DNA of 64,000 nt from Spirochaeta sp. UBA5339 (GCA_002408085.1 DHQL01000016.1:113044-177043), one strand, 5' to 3'; positions 35,690 to 44,503 are shown, counted from the first letter of the stretch. Notes: a model not told the origin generated them from the letters alone. Made by a program: numbers and translations.

Positions 35690-36007
35690 TTGAATCACCA
35701 GATCACTCTCTACCGTATATTAGGCATGAAGAAATACTTTTGCCCTATTACGAGTTTCAAAGAGTTCCAACTGCTGCGGGATCTCGACTTTCAGATCCAG
35801 TATGTCGGAATAGTTCTCCACGAAGGAGTTTTCAGTTTCACCCACCTGGTCGTTGTCTTCCTGGATGACGGCCCAGGTGATCCCCCAGAATAGGAAACAC
35901 TGATTGAGCCACTAATAGGTGAAGACTCTATCAGGGAGTTTTTTGAGATGGATAGTGAAGAGGAATCAATGAAGGATCTAATGATCTTCAAGGAGTTGTT
36001 TGCTTAA
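35690..36007 (+). pseudogene. Small gene interrupted by one in-frame TAG
   Basis: The plus frame runs from about 35690 (likely ATG at 35726, MKKYFCPITSFKEFQ) through HLVVVFLDDGPGDPPE, then TAG at 35891-35893, then continues in the same frame as ETLIEPLIGEDSIREFF to a TAA at 36005. The part after the TAG is acidic and coding-like and has no start of its own. This is best read as a point-mutated gene; readthrough is a less likely alternative. No family recognised. Confidence 0.5.
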
Positions 36008-36052
36008 TCCTGGATATCATTCTCTTTCGGTCTCATCTACATTGCCATTATC

Positions 36053-36553
36053 TTAGATTCCTGAACTCCTCTCATACACATGTTCGCCAGAAGCCAATGT
36101 AATGGTCAGTTTATTATCTTGGACTGACCACTTTCCTTTTTCTGTCTGGTCAAAGTGTGGATAGAAAGTGATGTGACTGCCAGAAATTACATAATAGGCT
36201 CTCAGGTGGCTTTGTATCAACTTATTTCCATCAAGACGATATTTTCCCAAGAAATCAGCATAGGATGTATGTGTAGTGACTGTAGAGTCTTCTCTAAGGA
36301 TCATCTCTTTATCATAATCGCCTTCATAGTCCCAGACTCCAATAACTGATGATGAACCGTATAGACGGTGATAAATTCTATCATTGAGAATTAGCCTCTT
36401 ACCATTGTCATCCAAATGAAATGGTATAGGAAGATCAACGACAAAATACTGACCCATTTCATTGAACTCATATTCAATACCATTTAGGTTCCAAAATCCT
36501 GTGATTACTTCAGGAACTGATTTTGCATCACTCAGATTAGAATTTATCAACAT
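36053..36553 (-). CDS. Unknown beta-rich protein
   Basis: 166 residues; AGGAGGATGT precedes the ATG. Strand-rich with repeated short motifs (GFWNLNGIEYEF, GKWSVQDNKLTITLASG), like lipocalin-type small beta-barrels found in some defence loci, but no firm family. No signal peptide. Confidence 0.55.
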   Translation of the reverse strand: MLINSNLSDAKSVPEVITGFWNLNGIEYEFNEMGQYFVVDLPIPFHLDDNGKRLILNDRIYHRLYGSSSVIGVWDYEGDYDKEMILREDSTVTTHTSYADFLGKYRLDGNKLIQSHLRAYYVISGSHITFYPHFDQTEKGKWSVQDNKLTITLASGEHVYERSSGI

Positions 36554-36582
36554 ACATCCTCCTATTAAGAATTCTATCGTTT

Positions 36583-36609
36583 ATTATATCATAAGGTTTT
36601 TCTTGTCAG
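36583..36609 (-). promoter_or_regulatory. Promoter of the gene at 36553
   Basis: On the minus strand CTGACA and an extended -10 TGATATAAT are 15 bases apart, about 30 bases before the ATG. The spacer is short but the extended -10 is perfect. Confidence 0.5.
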
Positions 36610-36678
36610 TGAAGTGTCTATATCTAAATTACCTCAGTAGAATTATTATTGGGAACATAAAACATATGGAGGTAGATT

Positions 36679-36807
36679 ATGAGTAAGAACTCGAATCATC
36701 AGGCGGACATAAAGAACGCCAACAAGGGATCAAACGGGACCAATAAAACCTATGACAAAGCTCAGGGAAATAAAGGTCAGCAGCAGAATCCCAACAACAA
36801 GAAATGA
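36679..36807 (+). CDS. 42-residue Asn/Lys/Gln-rich small protein
   Basis: ATG at 36679 with GGAGG eight bases upstream, ending at TGA 36805. The sequence is almost only Asn, Lys, Gln, Gly, Ser and Thr, with a GSNGTNKTYDKAQGNKG core. Similar small hydrophilic proteins occur in other bacteria, recalled only in outline, so this may be a conserved family. Its stop overlaps the start of the next gene, which supports its reality. Confidence 0.7.
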   Translation: MSKNSNHQADIKNANKGSNGTNKTYDKAQGNKGQQQNPNNKK

Positions 36808-38147
36808 TGGAGGCCCTGGGGAGAAATCCCCAGGAGTTTAAGATGTATCCGACTGTTTGGAATTATATTGGTGATCTCGCTACTTTCTATATCTATGATC
36901 TAATTGAAGATGATAGGACAAAAAACAGAATTCAACAGATGGTAAAAAGATTGCGTAAGGAAGATGGTAATCTTCAACATGATGTTTCTGGAATTCTGAT
37001 TGAATATGCCAAGTCCTTGCATACAGTTTTTAACTTTATAGACATTGAATATTTCTTTGTCAAATATATTGAAGGTTTTATCATTGATTATCAAAATCAA
37101 ATCCTCGATTTTCCTTCTTACCTTTCTGCTGAAGATGCAGTCCATGGATATTGGGAAGGGCATATCTTAACCTACTATGATGTATTCAAAGACGAAATTT
37201 CAAAATGGATTGCTGACTATGATTTCTTGATCCCTTCGAGCTATTTGGAAATCTTTTTCCCATTTATATATGGAAAGGAATCAACACCATTGAATGAGGG
37301 AATTAAATGGCTGATGAACTTGAATCTACTAAACAAGAGACAGTTTGCTGAGATTATTGCTAAATCACCCGATCAGATAGACAGTATGGTAAAAAAAGTC
37401 CAAAGGTGGACGAAATCGGAATACATCCCTAACTTTATTTCTCTAATTGATGATTTATCTCCTATTATCAACAGTTATCCAGATATCAACTATCGCCGTG
37501 GAATTTATTTCACACTCTACATCAGCATTGCAATGTCGAGACTCTATAAGAAATATCTTACGCAGCCCTTAAGAGAGGAGATTCGAGGTATAAAAACTTT
37601 TACACAAGTACAACTCAATGAAGAATTTGCAAATAAAGCTAAAAAGCAGAAGATTCGCCAGTTTGCATATACTGCATGTGTATTGAATCCTCTTATGGAT
37701 ATGCTAAAAGAGGTTAAAACTGAAGATGGAAAAATTGAGGATAAATTATCAATGCTGGAATCATTTGTTGATGAAAAGCAAGATCAGATTTCCAACTATC
37801 ATGCTGAGGCATTTGTCTATTTTATTCGGGCCAGGATTTTCTACATGCATAACCAATATGAAGATGCTGTCAAGAACTATCAAAAAGCATTTGAACTTGG
37901 GCGATATAGAATTGGTAGGCAAATAAAAGTACTGATTTTTGAGTTCCTTCATAGCTGCCGCAAGATAGAAAATAAACAACTTTTCAAGAGAGTTCATGAT
38001 TGGCAGTCCTTCATCATTGAACAGAAAGATTTTTCCCATAATATGACTCTTGAAGTAAAAACGTTTGATCAAGTTTGGAATGATTTCGATCACGACTTTA
38101 AAACATTTATTCTGAAAAATCGGAAGACTGGAAAAATTTACTCATAA
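36804..38147 (+). CDS. Unknown protein with TPR-like C-terminus
   Basis: 447 residues, start overlapping the preceding small gene (ATGATG). Helical throughout; the segment HAEAFVYFIRARIFYMHNQYEDAVKNYQKAFELGRY (residues about 350-385) has the spacing of tetratricopeptide repeats. The N-terminal 300 residues are not recognised. No membrane segments. Confidence 0.6.
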   Translation: MMEALGRNPQEFKMYPTVWNYIGDLATFYIYDLIEDDRTKNRIQQMVKRLRKEDGNLQHDVSGILIEYAKSLHTVFNFIDIEYFFVKYIEGFIIDYQNQILDFPSYLSAEDAVHGYWEGHILTYYDVFKDEISKWIADYDFLIPSSYLEIFFPFIYGKESTPLNEGIKWLMNLNLLNKRQFAEIIAKSPDQIDSMVKKVQRWTKSEYIPNFISLIDDLSPIINSYPDINYRRGIYFTLYISIAMSRLYKKYLTQPLREEIRGIKTFTQVQLNEEFANKAKKQKIRQFAYTACVLNPLMDMLKEVKTEDGKIEDKLSMLESFVDEKQDQISNYHAEAFVYFIRARIFYMHNQYEDAVKNYQKAFELGRYRIGRQIKVLIFEFLHSCRKIENKQLFKRVHDWQSFIIEQKDFSHNMTLEVKTFDQVWNDFDHDFKTFILKNRKTGKIYS

Positions 38148-38160
38148 CCAGGGGGCTATT

Positions 38161-38433
38161 ATGCATGGAAATAACAGCATCTACGCTATAGGTCTGTCCC
38201 AAACAAATCACAGTCTCTCAAGGATGCAAGAGCGTCATATCAGTTCAAGGGATATCTCACTGGCACAGAGATACGGATCGGAAGAAGATTCCCAAAGTGA
38301 TAGAAAGGTGACCGTGGATCTTTCCGCATGTGACATTGCTTCCGAGGATGGTATTGACCTGATAAAAATTTATGGCCTCACTATAATTGTGACAAATGAC
38401 GGGGTCTTGAAGACGGCTTATTACAGTGATTAA
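38161..38433 (+). CDS. DUF4258-like small protein
   Basis: 90 residues, 13 bases after the preceding stop. SLSRMQERHISSRDISLAQRYG matches the H-x-R-M-x-x-R-x-I pattern of DUF4258, a family often in toxin-antitoxin-like or mobile contexts. The second half (IYGLTIIVTNDGVLKTAYYSD) has the family's final strands. Function unknown; assignment from pattern only. Confidence 0.55.
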   Translation: MHGNNSIYAIGLSQTNHSLSRMQERHISSRDISLAQRYGSEEDSQSDRKVTVDLSACDIASEDGIDLIKIYGLTIIVTNDGVLKTAYYSD

Positions 38434-38451
38434 GAAAACCCAATGAGAGAA

Positions 38452-38476
38452 AAGCACTGGGTTGGCCCAGCTTTCC
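38452..38476 (+). terminator. Weak hairpin after the DUF4258-like gene
   Basis: CTGGG-TTGG-CCCAG at 38457-38470 followed by CTTTCCTT. Five pairs and a mixed tail, so low confidence. Confidence 0.35.
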
Positions 38477-38681
38477 TTACACTCTTACACCTTACATACC
38501 GATTTCTAATAGTCTTTCTATAAATCTATCCTCTACTTCATATATATCTTGCTATCTGAAAATCATGTGTAATAAGTGTAAGGAATATAGAATAGAAGCA
38601 ATAATATCTTTCTTCTAAAGGACTTAGAGTCTTACGCTTCATGTGTTCTTCAATTGTAATCCTTACACATTGTTAGTGTAA
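38477..38681. repeat. Six GTGTAA/TTACAC repeats in the replication region, candidate origin iterons
   Basis: TTACAC at 38477, 38485 and 38663; GTGTAA at 38567, 38576 and 38676. Two pairs are 8 and 9 bases apart; the last pair is inverted. The surrounding 200 bases are AT-rich, contain no gene, and lie next to the end of the helicase gene. Iteron-type origin or repressor sites are both possible. Confidence 0.55.
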
Positions 38682-38702
38682 TAATTCATTCTCTGAGAAA
38701 AA

Positions 38703-38724
38703 GAAAGACCCCCAATCGGGGGCC
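38703..38724 (-). terminator. Terminator of the helicase gene
   Basis: Minus-strand GGCCCCC-GATT-GGGGGTC (a G-U pair included) followed by TTTCTTTTT. It follows the helicase stop directly. Confidence 0.8.
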
Positions 38725-38733
38725 TCCCATCTG

Positions 38734-40695
38734 CTATGCATACGCAAGCTCTTTTATGATATCGTCTTCATCAGGATCATCCTTTTCACGCTTAAGATCC
38801 TCGATGATAAATCCCCGCTTTGTTTTTCCCGATTCCTTATCCCATAAGGGCTTATGTTCAATATTCCAGCCATCCATTGACTTAGCAATGTTTTTGATTC
38901 TTTTAGTAACGGTCCCCATAGATATATGACTATTTGTTCCGCCACCATAATTTCTTTTGTAGTAGGTAAACATTACATCATTTGTGAAGGTCTGATGTTT
39001 TTTTCCAGCCATTATCTTTTCAAGGAACTCATCCATAAGCATATACTCGGAGGACATTTTCTTTTCTTCCTCAGATATTGAGAAATCAAACTCATCAACA
39101 TCAGGAAATACGTTACCCAGGATTCCTCCTGTCATTTCTGACCACTCAGGAAACTTGTCGTGTTTTTTTACAGCTACATCTTTTCGTTCTTGCTGCATAT
39201 ACCAATGGATGTTGGCAATGATTTTCTCTCTATTCTCCACAAGAAATTGGAGCTGTTTTTCAAGCTTTGCTTTCTTATCAACCCCGACATCCCTTCCGTC
39301 CTTCATTTTGATAAGAAGAGTCCTCGCCAGGACATCATTGTCATAGCTGATCTCTGAGTTTAATGTTCCCCAGTACGTCTTGTTGTTGACGACCTGATCA
39401 TGTGCCTGGTGCATGAACCATGCTTCACAAGTGGGACTGGTTATTGCCAAGGTAATTTCCAGCTCCTGCTCTTTGGTTATATCTCTCAGGTTATCGAAGC
39501 AGACAACTTTACGGCCACATTTAGAAATGCCAGATATCTGCTGGTGATCTTTTCCCTTACCCTTAAATAGAATATAGCCGTCTTTTACTCCATCAACGAC
39601 ATTAGCAATTATTTTCACCACATATGATTTTCCGCTACTTTGGAAGTCTGCTACGATGAGGAAGAATGGTTTATTTCCGTCATATTGTCTTGGTAAAAAT
39701 GAGCTAAGTATTCCCGCTGCTACACGGTGCACACTCTTATCATCTTCCAGGGTAAAAGTCTCAACAAACTTTCTGAAGAAACCATTATCCTCAGGTTGTA
39801 TCTCTTTACCAAGCATACGGGTTCGTTCATCCATATCATATTCACGGACATAGGAGAAGCGATCATTCCAATTGGTGTTGTTGATAATATATTCCTCATG
39901 CAGTTTTTTCTCAGTCAATGTCATACGACTGTTAAACTCAATCAGTTTTTTATACTTCTGTAGAGCATTTGTAAATTGAGCTGTGTTACCGATGAAAGTT
40001 TCCGTTCTGCCGAGATCATATAGAAAGGATTTTGATGCACCACGGAAGGATGCCAGGTCGTCCATTCCACATAACATGAGAGGAGAATATTGAAGGAGTG
40101 GCGTAATAGATGTGTTGGTTACTATTTCCTCCTTCTTATCATCCCATATTCGGAACTCATTTTTTTGGTAATTCCTGATAATAATTTTACCAGGGTACGC
40201 CCAATCATCTTCTAAAACCTGGAGAATATGGTATAGCTCCTTTTGTGTTATTGACAGCTTATCATCCATGATTTGAAGAAAGAAATAATCCTTCAGGTCT
40301 GACATAGATATGCCTTTGTCCCTCTTTATATAGGTCTGTTCAATTACGGCCATTACTATATAGTGTTTTGCTTTAAGTAGCTGCCCATCTATGAGTGCAT
40401 TGGATGTAGTTACCTTAATCCTTTTTGTGACTTGAAGTTGTTCGAGGAAATCATCAATTATTTCTTGTGTAGCAAGTTTCCAGATGTGATCATTGTCAGA
40501 AAAAGCTTCATCAAGCAGCTCTTCTAAATTTATTGCACTTATTTCTGGAAATTGGTGCAAGAGTTCTTTCCGTGCTTCTTCTTTTGTATAGTCATCTTCT
40601 CTAAGCTCTGAGGCTTTCTGCCGACACTCTATACTTTGGGTGGTCTGTTCTTCTGAGTCGAGAACAGCGGCGATGTTTTCTTCAAATTGTTCCAT
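38734..40695 (-). CDS. P-loop replication helicase-like protein
   Basis: 653 residues with AGGAG before the ATG. A nucleotide-binding loop ADFQSSGKSYVVKII near residue 350 and a Walker B-like KVVCFDNLRDI near 400 are followed by DNDVLARTLLIKM, an arginine-finger-like place. This layout, with long helical flanks, fits phage/plasmid-type replication helicases of the SF3/D5 kind, but the loop is not canonical and the family call is tentative. The C-terminal basic region may be a winged helix. The TOPRIM primase lies upstream, so the pair is the element's replication module. Confidence 0.65.
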   Translation of the reverse strand: MEQFEENIAAVLDSEEQTTQSIECRQKASELREDDYTKEEARKELLHQFPEISAINLEELLDEAFSDNDHIWKLATQEIIDDFLEQLQVTKRIKVTTSNALIDGQLLKAKHYIVMAVIEQTYIKRDKGISMSDLKDYFFLQIMDDKLSITQKELYHILQVLEDDWAYPGKIIIRNYQKNEFRIWDDKKEEIVTNTSITPLLQYSPLMLCGMDDLASFRGASKSFLYDLGRTETFIGNTAQFTNALQKYKKLIEFNSRMTLTEKKLHEEYIINNTNWNDRFSYVREYDMDERTRMLGKEIQPEDNGFFRKFVETFTLEDDKSVHRVAAGILSSFLPRQYDGNKPFFLIVADFQSSGKSYVVKIIANVVDGVKDGYILFKGKGKDHQQISGISKCGRKVVCFDNLRDITKEQELEITLAITSPTCEAWFMHQAHDQVVNNKTYWGTLNSEISYDNDVLARTLLIKMKDGRDVGVDKKAKLEKQLQFLVENREKIIANIHWYMQQERKDVAVKKHDKFPEWSEMTGGILGNVFPDVDEFDFSISEEEKKMSSEYMLMDEFLEKIMAGKKHQTFTNDVMFTYYKRNYGGGTNSHISMGTVTKRIKNIAKSMDGWNIEHKPLWDKESGKTKRGFIIEDLKREKDDPDEDDIIKELAYA

Positions 40696-40817
40696 TATTT
40701 TTCTCCTAATTGTTCTGGGCCAGTTACCTACTGGCAGAGGTGAAGAAATGTGTTTGAATGTGTCTATAATTTGCCCAATACGAAATAAAGAAACCCTCGG
40801 CCTCTACCGCTCATAAA

Positions 40818-40888
40818 GTTGGAACAACGATAAAGACCAAGGGTCAAACAATAAGAAGATGAGAAAAAGTTCCAACAGCTTTTCTCAT
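40818..40888. repeat. Inverted repeats between primase and helicase genes
   Basis: GTTGGAAC (40818) pairs with GTTCCAAC (40869). Overlapping it, ATGAGAAAA (40859) and TTTTCTCAT (40880) pair perfectly around a 12-base loop. They lie in the 270-base gene-free gap. An attenuator, an origin or a regulatory hairpin is possible. Confidence 0.5.
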
Positions 40889-40933
40889 ATCCTCTGTAAA
40901 GTATTACTATGAATATCTTTTATCTTCTCGAAT

Positions 40934-40943
40934 AAAAGTATGC
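40934..40943 (-). repeat. Motif copy A of a three-copy element-specific sequence
   Basis: Minus-strand reading gives GTCAGATTTTTTCGGTC followed by GCATACTTTTATTC, just after the primase stop and upstream of the helicase gene. Compare copies at 33514 and 42104. Confidence 0.5.
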
Positions 40944-40965
40944 ATTTTCGACCGAAAAAATCTGA

Positions 40966-42063
40966 CTAAAAATTAACTTTCTCAATAAAGGTTTCATCAA
41001 CTTCAGTGATAGATGCATCGTTGATATCTTTTATCCTTTTATTCCTAAGCTCACTTTCTGAAAAGGCTTTATACCATCTGTATACAGCAATTGGAATCTT
41101 CCCGTCGGTGAGCTTGATGAACCTTGCTATATTTTTTTTGAGTCTATCTTCAGTTCTGTCTCTTTTGGATTGTGTCTCATCATAATCAGGAACAAAAATA
41201 ACTCTCCTGGGGTTCTTCTGGGCAATCTTAAGAATTTGGGGATCAGATAGGTGCATCGACATCATGCATGTAGCGCTGTAGTCATAAAGCATCATTGCAT
41301 CCATGGGTCCTTCGGTGATGTAGATGTCATCATTAGCTCTCAATTGATCATAGAAATATACAACCTGAAGTCTGGGTGCTCTGGGATTCATGTATCTCAA
41401 TTTATTGTCTTCATATATTGTCCGCCCCTGGTAGTAAATCATGTCACCATTCTCATATGTTGGGATTATTATGCGTCCATAGTAAGGGTTATTACCATAA
41501 CCGTTACAGAAGATACACTTATCATCATCTTCATCATATCCAGTACCATGGCAGACATGACATTTCCTTGATTCACTATATGTAAGATTAAATTTTTCAA
41601 TGTGACTGGGGCCAAAACCCCGATCCGCCAGATACTGATAAGCTTTTTGACCAATGTACGATTGTGAATCAGATTTCAATGGTTTAATATCTGGTTTATG
41701 TTGGATTTGCCCCAGAAGAACAGGTTTAATTATCATGTCAGTATTGCTGTGACGGTAAGTCTTCATATCTGATCCGACTTCCATTAGGATTCTCGATAGG
41801 AATTTCCTCACCTCAATTCCATGGTCATCCAAATCAATCCCTTGATGCTCAGCCACAAATTGTTCCAGGGACCAACTCTCTTGCAGTTTGAAGTCATGGA
41901 CCCAATTAGACTCAACATTAAATCCCATACAGTAGCGTTCGTCATCAGCATAGATTGAATTGACGTTGATCCATTTACCATCTGGTGATTCTTTGTAGTC
42001 ACCAAGGTCATACTTTTCTATATATCGAATGACTACTTCTCTTGGATATTTATATCTTCTCAA
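40966..42063 (-). CDS. TOPRIM primase with embedded zinc-knuckle
   Basis: 365 residues, TTG start at 42063 with AAGGAG six bases upstream. The N-terminal part, residues about 1-150, is unrecognised. A DnaJ-like cysteine block CHVCHGTG...CIFCNGYG lies at about 190-210, then the primase core YYGRIIIPTYENG and YYQGRTI, and the TOPRIM motifs ITEGPMDAMM and IFVPDYDET (Glu and Asp-x-Asp). It should make primers for element replication. The zinc-knuckle inside the primase body is unusual. Confidence 0.8.
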   Translation of the reverse strand: MRRYKYPREVVIRYIEKYDLGDYKESPDGKWINVNSIYADDERYCMGFNVESNWVHDFKLQESWSLEQFVAEHQGIDLDDHGIEVRKFLSRILMEVGSDMKTYRHSNTDMIIKPVLLGQIQHKPDIKPLKSDSQSYIGQKAYQYLADRGFGPSHIEKFNLTYSESRKCHVCHGTGYDEDDDKCIFCNGYGNNPYYGRIIIPTYENGDMIYYQGRTIYEDNKLRYMNPRAPRLQVVYFYDQLRANDDIYITEGPMDAMMLYDYSATCMMSMHLSDPQILKIAQKNPRRVIFVPDYDETQSKRDRTEDRLKKNIARFIKLTDGKIPIAVYRWYKAFSESELRNKRIKDINDASITEVDETFIEKVNF

Positions 42064-42103
42064 TAGATACTCCTTCTACAGACTATTTAGTCTGGTGTTG
42101 AAA

Positions 42104-42113
42104 AAAAGTATGC
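42104..42113 (-). repeat. Motif copy B of a three-copy element-specific sequence
   Basis: Minus-strand reading gives AGTCCGATTTCGGCC then GCATACTTTTTTTC, about 45 bases before the primase start at 42063. Resembles copies at 33514 and 40934; CATACT may be a -10 box. Confidence 0.5.
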
Positions 42114-42160
42114 TTTTTTGCTGGCCGAAATCGGACTATTTTCTGAGAAAGTAAACTATT

Positions 42161-42191
42161 TTTACTGATGGTTTAATTCCGCTGGTATAAT
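42161..42191 (+). promoter_or_regulatory. Extended -10 promoter giving a leaderless mRNA
   Basis: TTTACT at 42161, then TGGTATAAT with TATAAT at 42186-42191 (spacer 18-19). Transcription should begin at about 42198, at the ATG of the next gene (42199). Confidence 0.55.
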
Positions 42192-42198
42192 GATTGCG

Positions 42199-42621
42199 AT
42201 GAAGCTATATCTATCAGATACATCGGTACGCCTATATAGGAAAAAGGATGGCAAAGTCTCTTTCCGTTTACATAGCTATATTATGGTAGACGCCCAAAAG
42301 GGAACATTTTCTCTATCTGCTTATATGAATCAGTTTGATTGCACACTACAACTTACTACTGGGGAAATTGTCGATCTAAGTAGTATTAGGTATACAGCAA
42401 CTTGCACTCATTCAATGGACTATATGATGCATGAGCTGTGGGCTTCAGGGGAAACGGAAATGGAAGTAATGAAAGACATGGTAGGTCTTCTTAGAGTTGA
42501 GTATCGATTATTTACTTATCCAGGACAAGGGGATTCTGATCTTATTGAGCAGCATGTACCCATAATTACACGTGGAAAACATTCCCAAAGATATTCATCC
42601 AAGCCTGAAGATTGGAGTTGA
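42199..42621 (+). CDS. Unknown protein, probably leaderless
   Basis: 140 residues from the ATG at 42199; an ATG at 42190 overlaps the -10 box and is less likely. Strand-rich with tyrosine and threonine-rich stretches, no membrane segments. No family recognised. It is divergent from the primase. Confidence 0.55.
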   Translation: MKLYLSDTSVRLYRKKDGKVSFRLHSYIMVDAQKGTFSLSAYMNQFDCTLQLTTGEIVDLSSIRYTATCTHSMDYMMHELWASGETEMEVMKDMVGLLRVEYRLFTYPGQGDSDLIEQHVPIITRGKHSQRYSSKPEDWS

Positions 42622-42706
42622 AATCTTCTCTATAAGTGGAGTTAGAATCTAATAATAGCTGTTTATATATGTATATTAAACACACGTATTTCTATAAAGG
42701 GGCTTA

Positions 42707-43372
42707 ATGATGCTTAACGCAATAAGGAATAAACTTGCTGATATTGATCATTTTAAAAAATATCCTTCAATGATCCCATTTATTGGTGATAACTATATTT
42801 CATCAGATCATTCAAAGCTATTACTCATTGCTGAGAGTTACTATTTACCCAATACAGAGACTCTTCATCATGACCCTCAGCAATGGTACCAATCAAATCA
42901 AGATGACCTACAAGATGATGAATGGATAGCTTGGATTGATTGCAATGGCTTATTGAAATGCAATTGGGATAAACCAGGTCATTATATTTATAGAGAGCTT
43001 AACTCATCTATACAATCGCTTGATTTTAAAAAGAAAAAAAGGCCTATCGAGGAAGTGGCATATACAAATTTCTTTTTTAGACCTTCAGAAAGTGAAGGAG
43101 AATCATTCAAGAAATACTGCACTCCCCTTGATATCTCAATGAGCAATAAGATTATTGAAAAAATAGTACAAATAATGAACCCAGATTTAATTATATTTGT
43201 TTCAAAATATTCATGGGACAAAGGAGGTTCAGAATTAAAATCTAAATATCCAGAAAAGAAGATTAGCTTTGTTTGCCATCCTACCACAGGTGGAAGATAT
43301 TGGTATAGAAAGGATTACCCGCACAATAAGAGTAAATTCATCAACTTATTAAATGAACATTTTATATTTTAG
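42707..43372 (+). CDS. Unknown protein, possibly UDG-like fold
   Basis: 221 residues with AAAGGGG before the ATG pair. IPFIGDNYISSDHSKLLLIAESYY and PDLIIFVSKYSW resemble strand-plus-loop elements of the uracil-DNA-glycosylase superfamily, with CHPTTGG near the end, but this is pattern-level only. It is not confidently placed. Confidence 0.5.
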   Translation: MMLNAIRNKLADIDHFKKYPSMIPFIGDNYISSDHSKLLLIAESYYLPNTETLHHDPQQWYQSNQDDLQDDEWIAWIDCNGLLKCNWDKPGHYIYRELNSSIQSLDFKKKKRPIEEVAYTNFFFRPSESEGESFKKYCTPLDISMSNKIIEKIVQIMNPDLIIFVSKYSWDKGGSELKSKYPEKKISFVCHPTTGGRYWYRKDYPHNKSKFINLLNEHFIF

Positions 43373-43414
43373 TTTTAAGAAGAAGTACTGGTTTAATAGC
43401 TATCTATACAGAAA

Positions 43415-44488
43415 CTAATCTTCGAGCTGGAAATGCTCAATAAGCTTCTCCAAGGTAAACTTGTTCCGTAATTTGAAAGCACTGTTCTGATTAGCCCGTA
43501 ATCCCTTCATCCAGAATGCATCTTCAATCTTCTTTGTCTTCTGCCAGTCTACGGCAACCATATATTCGGTGAGTTCGAGGTCATCAAGCTCCCGTTTTAA
43601 CCCCTCACAATTCATCGGCAGTTCAAGAATGCTCTGATCTCCAACTTTGAAATCCTTGATTGGAATGCTTGTTGCCGTAACAGTACCGACACCGACATAG
43701 CCCTTCTTTGGAATCATGGCGAAGACACGTTTCCCAGGCTGTAGTACATTTAAAGAACGGGAATACCATTTCCCACCACCAGCAGAAATGAATCCGTATT
43801 TGATGCAGTCTTCCCAAGAGGAAATGCCATCTTCTGTAGCATCGACATTGACGACAAAATCCTTCCCGTTCCAGGCTTCACTTTTATTCTGAGACTTGGC
43901 TTTGCTGGCCTTCTCTTCAACCTCATCGGGAGAGATGAGCCAACTCCTGCTTAGAAATTCTGAATCACCATCTTTAAAGAAACGAAAGAAGACGACATTG
44001 ATTGGGACATTATAGTTGTCCGAGAGGTAGTTCAGAATCCGCTCGGTCTCATTATCCAGGGCGGAACAGACTATGAGCATGTCATGGTCTTCATTGATCT
44101 TCTCAGGTGGAGGATTCCCGAACTTTTCTTCAAAAGCTTCCTCGAATGATTTGTCATTCTTTTCTTCAAAGATCCCTTTTATCTCGTCGTAGGAGAGGTC
44201 CTGAACCCAAGATGCATAATCGAGAGATTGGGCGACAACCTCCCTGGGAGTCTTATCCTTCTTTAGTTCCAAGATAGTGATTTTCCCAGCAGAGTCTATG
44301 GATAGGAGGTCAATAATCTTGCCGTAAGAAGTATAAATCTGCCGACCGAGGAGAAGGTAGTCATCGCCGAGGATAGAGATATCCTTAAAGAGAATGTCCT
44401 CAAGCTTCCTCTCATTTTCTATGACGGTATATTCGACCTTCTTGATTTCTGATCCGTCAACTTTCCATATTCCAACTTCTACTGGCAT
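43415..44488 (-). CDS. NucS-like PD-(D/E)XK nuclease with C-terminal EVE/PUA-like domain
   Basis: 357 residues. The nuclease core has Asp60 (GKIIDLLSI), Glu74-x-Lys76 (ITILELKKDKT) and Gln87 (VVAQSLDY), as in DUF91/NucS-type enzymes. The C-terminal third (about 230-330) has ISAGGGKWYSRSL and GYVGVGTVTA, resembling EVE/PUA-type readers of modified bases; that part is inference. Last gene of the hsd operon, 15 bases after the ATPase gene; AAGGA before the ATG. Confidence 0.65.
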   Translation of the reverse strand: MPVEVGIWKVDGSEIKKVEYTVIENERKLEDILFKDISILGDDYLLLGRQIYTSYGKIIDLLSIDSAGKITILELKKDKTPREVVAQSLDYASWVQDLSYDEIKGIFEEKNDKSFEEAFEEKFGNPPPEKINEDHDMLIVCSALDNETERILNYLSDNYNVPINVVFFRFFKDGDSEFLSRSWLISPDEVEEKASKAKSQNKSEAWNGKDFVVNVDATEDGISSWEDCIKYGFISAGGGKWYSRSLNVLQPGKRVFAMIPKKGYVGVGTVTATSIPIKDFKVGDQSILELPMNCEGLKRELDDLELTEYMVAVDWQKTKKIEDAFWMKGLRANQNSAFKLRNKFTLEKLIEHFQLED

Positions 44489-44503
44489 ACTATATTCCTT
44501 GAA

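Noticed and set aside
35791..35991. Minus-strand open frame overlapping the TAG-broken gene
   Set aside because: It has no ribosome site and a low-complexity Ser-rich composition; the plus frame is more coding-like.
35690..36007. TAG as pyrrolysine or other recoding
   Set aside because: A single case with no other in-frame TAGs in the window and no visible support; a nonsense mutation is simpler.
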